Shown in pieces: positions 51,759-62,692 of a stretch of 64,000 nt of DNA (its first letter is position 1; each line of letters opens with the position of its first letter). A program made the translations under genes and the position numbers. The DNA is from Albula goreensis. Its lineage: Eukaryota > Chordata > Actinopteri > Albuliformes > Albulidae. The notes beneath the pieces were generated by a model that ran no database searches, was not told the DNA's origin, and saw nothing but the letters and a program-made list of their open reading frames with translations. The stretch spans positions 24,349,575-24,413,574 of the forward strand of contig CM040758.1 of NCBI GenBank assembly GCA_022829145.1. The letters run 5' to 3'.

Positions 51759-53653
51759 ACTGCATTTTTTTTTCCTCAAGTCTAACTTGAACACTTGAAT
51801 ACTCAAACTTAGACAGGATATATTTAAGTGAACACTTCAAAACACAACACATGCCTTTAAACATAGTTTATTCAGGGTTTTCACTGTGGATATATTATAA
51901 ACATATATATAAATATGATAGATATTGTAAAGCACTGTCTGTTTAAGTTGTGTATAAATCTTACATTTTACTATGAAATATTCAGGTTTGGTTTAACTTT
52001 AGCTTCTTGGAGCATTAATGATTGTTTTGTGCAGCTTTCACACTGGGTCAATCATCCAGTTTAATAAAGTGACTTACTATTAATACTACTGAAGCTAGAA
52101 CTGTATCTCAGACAAACCTTTGAGAGAAAAATCATGGTACTAAAGTATCAAAATTTGTAAGGGGCACTGTATGCTGAGAAGTACTGACATTAAGTTTGCA
52201 TTTATGGAGGTCAGTACTAAACCAAGAAAGTTGAGAAGCACTTCTGGTGGTTTTGCACACCTGAAGTTAAACATTTTTAAATCACTAGCTTGAAAATTGT
52301 TGTATTAAAGTAGTTTGTATCTGAAATTGCATTTTTTTTTTGTTTGGTTAACTCAAAACTCAAATTGTAATTGGTAAGTTGGAATGCAACATTACGCATG
52401 TTGAAAATGTGCACAGAATAAGCTTGAGAATGGTTTTCGTGAATGTGTGCTGTATATATTTTAATATAAATGAGTATATATGAAGGTTTTTTTCACATTC
52501 TACTACTGTAAACCTCACTTAAAACAACTCCGCTGCTGTGAATTCCTTTTTTTTTTTTTTTGTTTTTTTTTTTTTTGAAGTTTGTATAATTTCAGTAGTT
52601 TTCTAAATGTCAATGCATTGTCAATGCATTGTCCTGCTAATACCAAAATTACAGTTCAGGGTCATATTTCACTCCACAAACAGAAGCTGCTTGAAATATT
52701 GTAAATGGGACGTCTCATGTTTTTGGCAGGATTTTTTAAAAATATAATACTGAATGATATGAACTATGTTCTTTGGTAGATGTTCCTTTGAATGACATTT
52801 CATTTTTATGAACTGTATGATTAAATACCTAACAGTTTTCTTGCTTGGAAATTAAATTCAACACTATAAATACTATACATATTTATTGCTAAGAGATGTT
52901 AAAAATAATCCTGAAGTTTTCAAATGGACTGAATTTCAATTCAGACACACTTTTATGACTTACTCATGGATATTTGTTGGTCCTCGTGTTGTGCGTGATT
53001 TGTAAGTTTGTTTACGCTTCGGTTCTCTCTAAAGGGCGCCAGGTTTGATTATAATTTTACAAAGAAGATGGAAGTATTCTTTGATCAGTCTGTGTATCCT
53101 GCTTCAATGATGATCTGACTTGTAGCTGATTTGAATGTTTCTTAAAATGCTTTTTCATAACAATACAGTGCCTCTGTTTTTAGAACTACTGCTCAATTGT
53201 TTACCAGTTTAACTGAAGTTATTAACCAGTTTCTGGTAGCTTTTTAAAATTTTATATTAAACAACATATTACCTATCGGTGCAATGGATATTAGTTTACA
53301 GGTGCATTTTCACACTCGGGTTTAAGTGCAGTATTTCCATGGTCACACTCCTCAGAATCCAGATGGCAGCCTTTATTTTTGTTCAGTTTTCATAATCGGT
53401 TTCATAGTTGGCTAATGGTTAATATAAAAATTATTTTATGGTAATCAGTTATTTATGCATAAATCAATTGCACTATAATTCATTCATTTTTTTTCCTAAT
53501 TGGTATATCTAAGTGTTTTGTTGTAAATGTACTGTATTTTTGTTCCCCCTTGTGGTTGTCCAAATCTGTGATTTAATGGTTTTGTTGTGGATAGTTTGTA
53601 ATTTTTAATAAAGCACTTTGATGCTTTTGCACATTGGAGAAAAAAAAAAAAAA
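51759..53653 (+). other. lcorl: 3' untranslated region of the short lcorl transcript
   Basis: AT-rich non-coding sequence after the exon-7 stop. A canonical AATAAA sits at 53607-53612 and a genomic A-run at 53640-53653 follows, placing likely cleavage near 53630-53640. A second AATAAA at 54573-54578 could give a longer 3' UTR. T-runs occur at about 52548-52576. I see no coding sequence here. Confidence 0.7.
53607..53612 (+). terminator. Polyadenylation signal AATAAA, short transcript
   Basis: Exact AATAAA, about 1.85 kb after the stop codon, followed within 30 bp by an A-run and preceded by T-rich sequence. Position and context fit the 3' end of the short isoform. Confidence 0.65.
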
Positions 53654-54318
53654 CATGAAACGTGTTTTACTGCAATTTGCATGCATAGGTGATTAAGTGT
53701 TCTCTATATTTGTACTGAATTATTCCAGGACTTTTCCCTCTACGCCCCAAAATGTTAAGGCTATCATTTTCATCAAGACAGGAGGGCTGTTAAGCCATAA
53801 ATTAAGTGAGAATGACCTACTATGTACTTGCAAAGGTGGCTTATCAATCTGAAAATTTCCCCTAGATAATTTTGTTTGTGTTTTGCATTGGAACAAGATT
53901 TTGTAATCTTAAATTGTGCAGCCCCCCCCACCCAACCCATGAGCACTAAAATCAGTGATTGCCATTGAAGTTAGGAGGGGTCGCATTCATTCCCTGCCCA
54001 AACTTTCAAGGACATAGTCTGGGTTCTTTTCTTATTCCTGTGTTTTTATTTTGTGAACATTATGTTAATTTCATCTTTAAAAATATGATGAAAATGTATG
54101 AGGTAAGATGACTGGTATCACTTTCAATGTGAAACATTACTGAAAGTTGAGGCCTGACATCAGCTGTTCACTTTTACAAAAATGCAACCCCGAAAGCCCC
54201 CTTATATAGTGACTATATAAGTGACTATATCCTTACACAAACTTTTGTAATATGTTAAATTCTAAATTTACCCAATGATTTTTGACCACTTAATTTTTAG
54301 AAAGTTTTATTACTCAGT

Positions 54319-54321
54319 GTT

Positions 54322-54352
<31 letters not shown>

Positions 54353-54357
54353 GAAAA
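54319..54357. repeat. T-run followed by A-run inverted tract
   Basis: About 22 T then 11 A, interrupted by G near the end: an AT-only inverted repeat with hairpin potential. It resembles the intron-4 tract in reverse order. Confidence 0.75.
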
Positions 54358-54572
54358 ATTTTAAATGAATACATTTGTTTACATTTAGGATGTATTGCTT
54401 GCAAAATGAGTTTGGCCGTGTCTGTGTATTGGAAAGAGGTATGATTTTTGTTCTGTGAAAGATGGTTCTCAGTTTGTCTCAAAATGTAGGAGTTCAGTGG
54501 ATGTATAGACACATTGTTTCCCTAGGTTTGAGCGTTGCAACAATCGTTATCCTCTGCCTTTTGCAACTTGTC

Positions 54573-54578
54573 AATAAA
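54573..54578 (+). terminator. Second AATAAA, possible distal polyadenylation signal
   Basis: Exact AATAAA in the sequence tcaataaaagc, 0.97 kb beyond the first signal. It could end a longer short-isoform transcript. No other support. Confidence 0.35.
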
Positions 54579-56513
54579 AGCATTCTGTTAAGAAACATTT
54601 AAAAATGGGGTTTTTTTTTACCACATTGCATTCCCATAAGTATTACATCATGCAAGACTCCTTACAGCTCAGCTGGGAAAGTACACACCTGGAAGAGTTG
54701 TTGGCTAATGGTATATATTCTTTAAGGATTCTGTTTGGTTTGCTTGCATACTAAGCTTCACCCAGTCTGCAGCTGAACTCTCCAGCTGTATACAAGTCAA
54801 ATTATTGGGTATGAAGCCATTGTGTAGGCATTCAGGATATCTTCAGACTCCCAAGTCAGATGGTTTTTATTCATTTAAACGTATGTTGAAAGATCCTTCA
54901 TTTTTATTTGTTGGCTCTAATCAGCTACTAAAGAATCATGTTATAAGTGTAGGCATGATTCTAAATTTGTAAAAACTCATCCTCACCAGCCTGTACCCTG
55001 TCGTAAAATAATTTTAAATTGTCTGGGAGTGCTTGATACTGTCCTTGGTCTTGCTGAGACAAAATTATGTCTGCATGAGTAATGTTTAATGTTTTTTGGT
55101 TATTTATCTTTGTGTAATATTTCTTCCGCGATTTTAGTGTTGTTTGATGATGCAATTTTACACTGTAATTTAAAACCTATTACATTTCCTAAGGAATAAA
55201 TTACATACAATTCTGTTTTATTTGACTAGTAGTTTGTGCATTGTGTTTTTTAAAATTAAGATGACTTGCCAACTATATAGTTTACAGTAGTAGCATTTGG
55301 CCTTGCTGTGACCTTTGATTGACCTCTCATCTGTTGATATTTTGATATAGAAAATGCATGCTTAGAAGATACTGGAAAGAGTCACTTTATGTAAACCATT
55401 ATCATATGTTTTATCAAATGTTTTACTATGTGACGACTCAACAATAAAAATCACATAGCTTTTAGAGAAGGCTTTTATAGAGTACATAGAAATGTACCTC
55501 CTCCATGTTTTCATTTTTTTTTTGTAAAACTGAAGACTTTCAAACAGCACACCTGAGCTAATTCATCTGTACATAATTAAGCTAAAAGTAACTCTCCTAA
55601 TTGAATATTGGTGAATATGGTTCACAAATATGTCTAAACAAGATCTCAGAGCAAAATGCAGGTTCATTGGTTGTGATAGGAAAAAAATCCTTTTTCAGCC
55701 CTTAAGGTGCAATTTAGGTCATGTGGTATAACTGGATTATATATTGATAGATATAATATTATGCCTATTTAAAGTGCAAGAAGCTGCAATATAGGCTTGA
55801 CAAAGAGTACCTGAAAGGAACATACTGTGAGTCTCATGATCTGGATGGGTAAGGTGTGAAGCAGAAAGTTTAAATCAAATTGGGATAAAAAAAAACAGCA
55901 TACTTATGATAACTTGATGAGCTTTATAGCATATGGCACCAATAATTTTGACCACCACCTTTTGTATACTTGATGTCATCGCTCAAAGGATATGAACTAT
56001 TTTTGTAAACAAATGGGTATGAGTCATAGGGTATAAGTTTCATATATGTTCATAAATGTTAAGTAGCTAGTTTCATGTGTTTCTTTTTTTTTTTTTTTTT
56101 AGTCTCATCTTTAAAAATGGTGCCAGTAATTCTAAAGACTACTGTAGATAATGTGTGCTTTTCTAATGGTTTACATTGTGTGAGGTGGCGGTTTTATTTG
56201 TGTAATTTTGCTGGGTCATGAAACTTGTGAAAGATTTCCTCCATTATGCTGAATGTTATAGGGTTTGATAGCCAGCTAAGTTGTATTAAAGTATTGGGAG
56301 GCATGTCTAATTTGCCACTACAGCACTATAGAAATTGATTGCCACTCTACATTGCATTTTACACTGTAATTTGAAAACATAAAGCTTAATACTGTTGTCA
56401 GACATTTTAAAATCTTTTTTTTTCATTCCCAGGGGTTTTTTTGCAGTATATCATAGCAATCTTGCATAACAATTTTTATTTATTTATTATTTATCTATTT
56501 ATTTTTTATGTAG

Positions 56514-58640
56514 CTCCCTGGGCTGGCTGGTGACATTGAAGTCCACTTGGATACACGGGAAGAAAAGTTTGAAGCTAGAAGTTCCACGTTGGAAACAGTT
56601 CTTTCATCATTGTGTCCATACCACAAGACTTTGCTGTATCAGATTCTCAAGTGTATGTGTGAATACTATGGAATTTCCACTCATCAGTTCAGAAACGCCC
56701 ATAGACACTTTCCACAAACGGACAGTTCCTTGTATTGTCATTTATCCAAAAAGCTTAACCAGGACATGTACTCTTTCGGTGACTACAAGACGTCTAATGC
56801 CTGCTACTTGCAGGCCTGTCGGGTGAATGCATACCATGTATCCCCAGTCTGTATCTGCATGAAGAATTTGCATTGTTTATCATGTCAAACCGTGGCTATT
56901 GGCTGCATTAGCAATGTGGTCGGTCCCAGCTCCTGTGGTTGCTACCCTCATCATCAGAGATGTCCGTGTTCTTGTCAGAACTACATCGATGGTGCATATA
57001 TCACTCCAGTTGGAAATGTAGCGAATTCCCCATTCACTCCTCACAAAGCCTGTGATTCGTTCAATCCCTGCACCAGGGGCTGTAGCCCGTCCCCCCCACC
57101 ACTTTCTCCCAAACCACCTGATGCCATTGGAAAGATTACTGACAAGACCATTGTGTGCTCTTTTTCGGATGGTAAGACTTGCAGTAACCAGCCACCATCC
57201 CTCCTTCCATATGAAGAGGAGAATGATGAACTTTTTAACAGAGAGGGAGTTGGTAAAGAAGATGATGAAACCACGCGCCAGAAAGTTGATGAGGAGGGCA
57301 CGAAATGTAGCATAGAACCCAGGAAGTGTCTTGAACAAAGACCAAGTGGGACTAGCATCCAAGATCTCGTGGAGCGTATCAGCGAGAATCTGAACAAGAC
57401 TGAACCACTGGAGAAAGGGCAGAACTTCAGTACCACTGCCAACGAAAGCTTGCAATGCATAGATGAAGCTTGTGTAGGGAAAATCACAACTACAGTTGTA
57501 TGTAATGAGAATGACCATGATTACACCCTGAAGGAGCTTCCTTACGACCCCAAAGCACCTGAGGACACACCTATTCAGACAAATTCTGTGACTCAAGAGA
57601 ACACAGTGAATAAGTCTCTGGACATTCCCTCATCTTGCACGCAGAGTTTACAAAGCGAAACCGATCTTGCTGATCAGAAAAGGCTGAATCAAGATGTAGG
57701 AATTGAGGTGAATACTCAGTCCTCTAGCTTGCAACTGATTTCTGATATCTCAGATGTGGAGGGAGTTCCTGAAGATGTGGACAGTGGAATCACGAAAGAC
57801 TGTTGTGACAATCAAAATGCTGAGCAGCCTCTTTGCACACCTGAAAATAAGGGAAATTCACAGACAGTAGTGGAAAAAGACACAAACACAGAAGGCCGTG
57901 CAATATCAATGAAAGATTTATCTCATGAAAGTGGTGGCTTAAGTCCTGAGAAACAAATTTGGCCTTCTCAGTCAAGCAACTGCAGTGATTCAGGCAGATC
58001 CAGAAGAAACATTGTTCCCCCACAGAGATTTTCCTCGTATGTTACAGAACCTAGAAAGATGTATTTTGCTGCCTGTTTTTCAGAAAGCATTTTCATTCGA
58101 AAAGCATCCAAAGATAAGCTCCTAAAAGATGCTGACAGTGAAAATTCATCAGACATCAAAAATGAATCCTCAATAGAGCCGGTTGCTCAGAAGGAATCCT
58201 CCAGTGATGCATGTAATATCACACAGGCCACTGATGATGATGAGCAAGTCAGTAACAAACCAAAAGAGAGGGATCAAGCTACAACAGAACCAAGTAGTCC
58301 ATCTGTTCAGGAAAAGGAAAGAAAAGATGTTGAGGGGAGTAAGGCTAAATGGACTTCTCCAAGGAAGAAAAAGTTGCCTGTAGAAGCCCCCAGAAACCAC
58401 ATGAAATCAAAGCCTTCTGGTGCTCAGAGGAAAGACTATGACTCCCAGTTGCAAAAAGATGATTCCAAGGACCAACCATTAGCAAATACCCAGGCAATTG
58501 ACAATGCACCTGTGTCCAGTGAATGCCACTCAGTTCCTCAGTACACAAGCCCTATTCGGCTGATGTACGTATCTCCCATGGTCTGTGAGAATGGGATCCG
58601 CTACACTCTGAAGTCTGCCGTTTGTGGTTCCACCGATCAG
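56514..58640 (+). CDS. lcorl: lcorl alternative long last exon, part 1 (Cys-rich, PALI2 type)
   Basis: An open frame of 709 codons follows a strong acceptor (pyrimidine-rich tract ending atgtag at 56513). It begins LPGLAGDIEVHLDTREEKFE and has a conserved-looking LCPYHKTLLYQILKCMCEYY block. A cysteine-rich stretch with C-x-C and C-x2-C pairs (about 56810-56980) follows, then a long Ser/Glu-rich disordered region. The end carries RRNIVPPQRFSSYVTEPRKM and SPIRLMYVSPM, which look like PALI/LCOR-long conserved blocks. In mammals the long LCORL form (PALI2) binds Polycomb repressive complex 2. Oddities: a stop abuts the acceptor in this frame, so entry must be phase 0, while the exon-6 donor is phase 2. 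The frame is lost near 58640, where coding continues one base earlier. Family assignment is from recognition only. Confidence 0.8.
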
Positions 58641-59881
58641 GTGAGACGTTTGATCCATGCGAGGAATCGTCATGGGGAGGAACGACAAAGGCTGCTGTCA
58701 AAGAGACTTCCCCCAGCCTGCCCTGCACCAGTAGAACAGAGGAGAGCAGCTTGCTCAAGTGGCCGGTCACCACTGATGAGGTGTCGAGAACCAACCCATT
58801 GAGTGACATGCACGGAAAGGAGAGAGATACCTGTCCTGCAGTTCCTGAAATGACGACTTCTCCGCTGAAACGAAGGCCTGGTCGTCCAAAAAAACTTGGG
58901 CCACAAATTGAAAAACGAGCAAAGAGGCCAATAGGCAGACCACCCAAACACAGGGATGAGAGCTCTAAAAGTGATGGCAGCAAGGCTAACACTAACTCAA
59001 TGAATAGTAACTCTACAGCCATTTCATGTGAAGACAAAGATGAAAAAGCCAACAAAAACCTCAAAATCACTGTAGTTTATGGGAGGTCAAGGAGAATAAA
59101 GAGACTCGTGTCTGAAGAAAATGGAAATTTAAGGAAAGACCAACAAACTGAGCACCAAGAGGATTTCGGGCAAAAATGTGATTTAAATGGGAACGTAATT
59201 GGACCAAGTTTAATTGGCTCTTCTGAAAAGCCTCCTGAAGGACAGACAGAAAATTTTAATTTTGTCGGACCGATTAAATCCGATAGAAAATGTGTGCCAC
59301 CTCAAAGCAGCAAACTCAAATGTCAGAAACAGAAGCGGTCAGTTTCAGTGAGAAAGCCAGGGAGGCCTCCAAAGGTAAAGATATCAGGTATCTCTGTGAC
59401 AGTTACCACAGTGTCCCCAAAGCAGCGAAAGATTCGTATGAACAGTGACATCACCGAATCAGGCAGAGAGGAGTCTCAACACACAAGCTCCGCTGCCTCG
59501 GATAATAAACCTCCCAAAGAGCAGATGACAATCACTTCTGATGCCAATCACAAAGAAGAAATGGAGAACGTGGAAGATGGGGAGATGAGCAAGAAGACGC
59601 CTGTAGTACCACTGAGACATTCGGCTAGAGAAAGGAAACCATCAATTCATTTGCTGCACTCAGTCGCTACATCCAGGGCCTTTAGCCACAGTAATGCATT
59701 GTTACGTAGATCTAGGAAGCTACTGTTAAACAAAGCTAGCAGTGAGCCAAGCCAAATAAAGAGCACAGAGAAACCGCTTAGTGAAGGCCTAGTAATTTCA
59801 GATAAAGCTTCAAGACATGGGCAAGACTTAAACGTCTTGTCTGGGATTTCTGCAGATTCAATTTTACGTCAAATGAGAGTT
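58641..59881 (+). CDS. lcorl: lcorl long last exon, part 2 (three AT-hooks), shifted frame
   Basis: Coding continues here in a different frame, from about SGETFDPCEESSWGG to SILRQMRV, about 412 codons, stopped by TGA at 59882-59884. It holds three AT-hook-like motifs, RRPGRPKKLG (about 58870), KRPIGRPPKHR (about 58920) and RKPGRPPKVKI (about 59352), which bind the minor groove of AT-rich DNA. Near the end is a block RHSARERKPSIHLLHSVATS with a Ser/Arg-rich ALLRRSRKLLL. No starting ATG or splice acceptor explains the entry well. I read it as the same exon with a one-base break, not a separate gene. Confidence 0.78.
58864..58899 (+). other. AT-hook-like motif 1 in the long lcorl exon
   Basis: Encodes LKRRPGRPKKLG. 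The Arg-Gly-Arg-Pro-like core PGRPKK flanked by basic residues is the AT-hook signature for minor-groove binding of AT-rich DNA. Confidence 0.65.
58916..58953 (+). other. AT-hook-like motif 2 in the long lcorl exon
   Basis: Encodes RAKRPIGRPPKHR, an IGRPPK core with basic flanks, 16 codons after the first motif. Confidence 0.62.
59350..59382 (+). other. AT-hook-like motif 3 in the long lcorl exon
   Basis: Encodes RKPGRPPKVKI. It matches the same GRP core and lies about 400 bp after the second motif. Confidence 0.65.
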
Positions 59882-61116
59882 TGAAGTGGTGGCCTACCTC
59901 AGCTTCGTCCGAATCACTTAACGAGGAGTTGAGCCGGAGGATTGAGATGATGTCCGAGACATGGATTGCAGGTGCCATAGAGTCAAGCAAGTCGTGCTCT
60001 GTGGAAAAAGAAATTGATCTTGGAGAAAGAGCGTGCTCGACGGTGACTGACTTTCCAAAGAGCTCAGTTTCTGCAGTACAAATGCTGTTTCGGAAGCACT
60101 GTAATATGGGCGATCTGTGTGCTTGGTTCATGCAGACCACAGAGACCCAGTCACTGGCAATTGTGAGGAAGGCGAGTGCACGGAATCCATATGAAATCAT
60201 TCAGTATAACCCCAACAGAGCCACTAAACGGATCGTCTGCCCAAGTCCTCAAGCGGAACGATTGAGAAAACACGTCAAGAAATTTGCAAAAATCGTCCCA
60301 AAGAGTCCTGCGATGCACCTTCAAGCGCAAGAGAGAATGTCCAGGACCAGGAGGCTGAATGTCAGGAGAAGGCTTTTTCTCAAGAGGTCGAGGACCATTC
60401 CAAGGACTGTTCATAAGAGGCATCTGTGGTCCAGAGCCAAGCCCTTAGGAAGCTACAGAAGTACTCTGCTGAGAGCTAAATTAAAGTTTATGACCAAGAG
60501 GAGAATGCCAAAGGGCAAGAAAAGGCAGTATGGAAGTCTAACATTGCTGTTGGGTAGAGAGTCCTCTAGGCCACTTCGTAAAAATGCATTGACTCCAGAG
60601 TCCTTGTTACAAGTGGACAATAAGCAGCTGTCTGTGGACACAGGGTATGGTTCTCTAAACTCCTCAGTCCCTGGGGAAAGAGAGTCTATGACCCAACAGG
60701 CCCAGAACACCAAGGCAAAAGCTCTTGGTGGGGACCAGGAAGAGAGGGTCCGTTCAAAAACATGGAGCCCTGAAACTTTGAGGGAATGTAGGGTATTTCT
60801 CAAAAAGATTAACTCCCCGGAGACGAAATCCGCAGTAGAAGAATGTAATTTTTGCACAGTTAAGCTCCGTAATGTTTCATCGGAGTATGGTTTGCCTGGG
60901 ACAACAGAAAATGGAGAAGAGGAGAAAGCAGAGGGGGTGAAACCTGGGGGAAGGAGGCGATCAACCAGAAAGATGTCTTCACCGTACCCTGAGGACCTGT
61001 GGGTTCATACCATAAAAAAGAGAGGGAAACGGAAAAGCCATGCAACAAATGGGTCCCAAACTGCAAAGAGAGCAAGACAATCTGAGTGGAAGATCGACAG
61101 GAAGGGAATTGCGTGA
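59881..61116 (+). CDS. lcorl: lcorl long last exon, part 3 (conserved C-terminal domain), shifted frame
   Basis: A third frame, 411 codons to TGA at 61114-61116. It starts LKWWPTSASSESLNEELSRR and continues with SETWIAGAIE, then MQTTETQSLAIVRKASARNP and a basic segment rich in Lys/Arg. This looks like the C-terminal domain of long LCOR/LCORL proteins (I believe Pfam DUF4553). The end has KKRGKRKSHATNGSQTAKRA, a probable nuclear localisation signal. The TTG at its first codon is not a real start: the upstream part-2 frame meets it with one base missing (AGAGTTTGAAG). Together with exons 1-6 the long protein would be about 1,765 residues, close to the roughly 1,850 of mammalian long LCORL. Confidence 0.78.
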   Translation: MKWWPTSASSESLNEELSRRIEMMSETWIAGAIESSKSCSVEKEIDLGERACSTVTDFPKSSVSAVQMLFRKHCNMGDLCAWFMQTTETQSLAIVRKASARNPYEIIQYNPNRATKRIVCPSPQAERLRKHVKKFAKIVPKSPAMHLQAQERMSRTRRLNVRRRLFLKRSRTIPRTVHKRHLWSRAKPLGSYRSTLLRAKLKFMTKRRMPKGKKRQYGSLTLLLGRESSRPLRKNALTPESLLQVDNKQLSVDTGYGSLNSSVPGERESMTQQAQNTKAKALGGDQEERVRSKTWSPETLRECRVFLKKINSPETKSAVEECNFCTVKLRNVSSEYGLPGTTENGEEEKAEGVKPGGRRRSTRKMSSPYPEDLWVHTIKKRGKRKSHATNGSQTAKRARQSEWKIDRKGIA

Positions 61117-62692
61117 TTCTGTGCCAGGTAACTATGATGCTGTTTCAGTAATGTTGTCTTATTTGTGTAGTATCTTAATTAGCTCTGAGGAATTAAAACT
61201 GCATACTTCTTTATTGCAGGAAACGTCAAATGAATCGGTAATGCCTCTCAATGAGATGTGCACTGCAAGATATGATTCAAGTTTCAGTACAACGTGCCTT
61301 CAAATTGTCAGCTAGCTGAAAAAACTGACAGTAGTATCTCAGTAAGCGTCATGTAGCATAAATCTAATGGTAACGTAAGGTTGCACTATTTTGTAACATT
61401 TTTGTTTTTCTTCATGTTATGTAAGTAGTAAGTATATATGCATTTATTGTAAACATGTTACTTTTCCGTTTGTATGCCACAAAGCAGCAACATCTGAAGT
61501 ATTCCTAAAAAAAAAAAAAAAAAAATTCCCCTACACATTTAATTTCTGAATTTTTGGGAACAACCATATTTCATGAAGGAAATGAGTATATCATTGAAAT
61601 ATATCAGGCATACCTCAGGTTCTTAAAAACAAATTTTCGACTCACGCATAGCATTACAGGGATACGCCAGAAAGCATTAGTGAGCCCAAGCTACAATATT
61701 ATGCTGGACTTTAAAATGCTCCAGGACTGTGTCTGGGTCTAAGGCTTATCCTGGAAGTCAGACCAAAATATAATCCAACGTTTTGTGTAAAACATGTTAC
61801 ATAACATGGCATAAATAGTCAAAAGGTATGCTGCGAGTTGTTGTTTCATTTTTTTTTTTGCTAAGATGAAGCATTATATCATTTGAATGGTTTAAAATCC
61901 CCGTAGCCAGCTGGTCTTAGTGGACATTTTGAGGTGATGGTAGGGTGATGATCTGTGTTTGTTTGAGTGTTTGTTGAAGAAAACATTTTTTAACCCCTTC
62001 CAAAGCATTAATGTACTCCTAAATATTGAACACAAATGTTTTCTGCACTATTCAAATCCAAGATTAACAGCTAGTCCTCACTACCACCCATGTAGAGTCC
62101 CTTCTGTTATAGGTGCAATATCTGTTGACATTTTTTAAGCCAGATGTATATATCATTTCTACCATTTTTATTATTAAAGGTTCGAGCATTTTTATGAAGC
62201 CAGTCACACTTTATTAAATGTTATTGCAGTTCTTCTATTTTTTATTTTGTAAAATATCCTATGGTTAGCCATTCCACCTATTGTCCATGTTGCAGTATAA
62301 TAAACCTACCTCTTAATCCATCATCAACAAAATCTCAACAACATTAGATTCCAAATTGAAGTGAGCAAGATTTGGATGTAGCATGTTTGTTGGATGACCA
62401 TACTGTAAAATTAGGTGGCCTGTTCACTGTCATGTTCCATGGAATATTTTGTGTATTTCTAAAGGGATCAGACAATAAATTTATCAAGATCTGTGGAGCT
62501 CAACATTGAGAATCAAAATTATTTGTTCTTATTGTCAGAAAGATCCTTTTTTCACATTTACGTGAGTTACAATGTACATATTACTGGATTTGAAAAATAT
62601 ACACAGATGTGAAAGACAACTCCTTTTGAAATGCATGTTATTTGTACAGAACTGAAGCATTGCAACTTTGTGATTTGCTTTGTCACCGTATA
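61117..62692 (+). other. lcorl: 3' untranslated sequence of the long lcorl transcript (inferred)
   Basis: AT-rich non-coding sequence after the long-exon stop. An A-run lies at about 61508-61525. Candidate signals are ATTAAA at 62173-62178, AATAAA at 62299-62304 and AATAAA at 62474-62479. A splice-like CCAG|GTAACT (61129) and TTGCAG (61220) could remove a small intron in the 3' UTR, but only the other frame crosses it. Confidence 0.5.
62299..62304 (+). terminator. AATAAA, candidate poly(A) signal of the long transcript
   Basis: Exact AATAAA about 1.2 kb after the long-exon stop. A further AATAAA lies at 62474. Which one is used cannot be told. Confidence 0.4.

Larger units (their letters stand above)
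53654..56513 (+). other. Sequence between the short-isoform end and the long last exon
   Basis: 2.9 kb of AT-rich sequence that would be intronic for the long isoform. It has a T22/A11 inverted tract at 54319-54351, a T-run near 56085-56100 and a T/A-rich run before the 56513 acceptor. No gene seen. Confidence 0.7.

Noticed and set aside
56880-57596. 238-codon minus-strand ORF opposite the long lcorl exon
   Set aside because: Shadow of the plus-strand coding frame; no domain recognised.
58641-58741. Intron hypothesis for the first frame change (donor CAG|GTGAGA)
   Set aside because: The best in-frame acceptor (58741) lacks a pyrimidine tract and would remove residues that look coding (FDPCEESSW). 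A missing base explains it more simply.
58552-59070. 172-codon minus-strand ORF
   Set aside because: Shadow of the AT-hook-containing coding strand.
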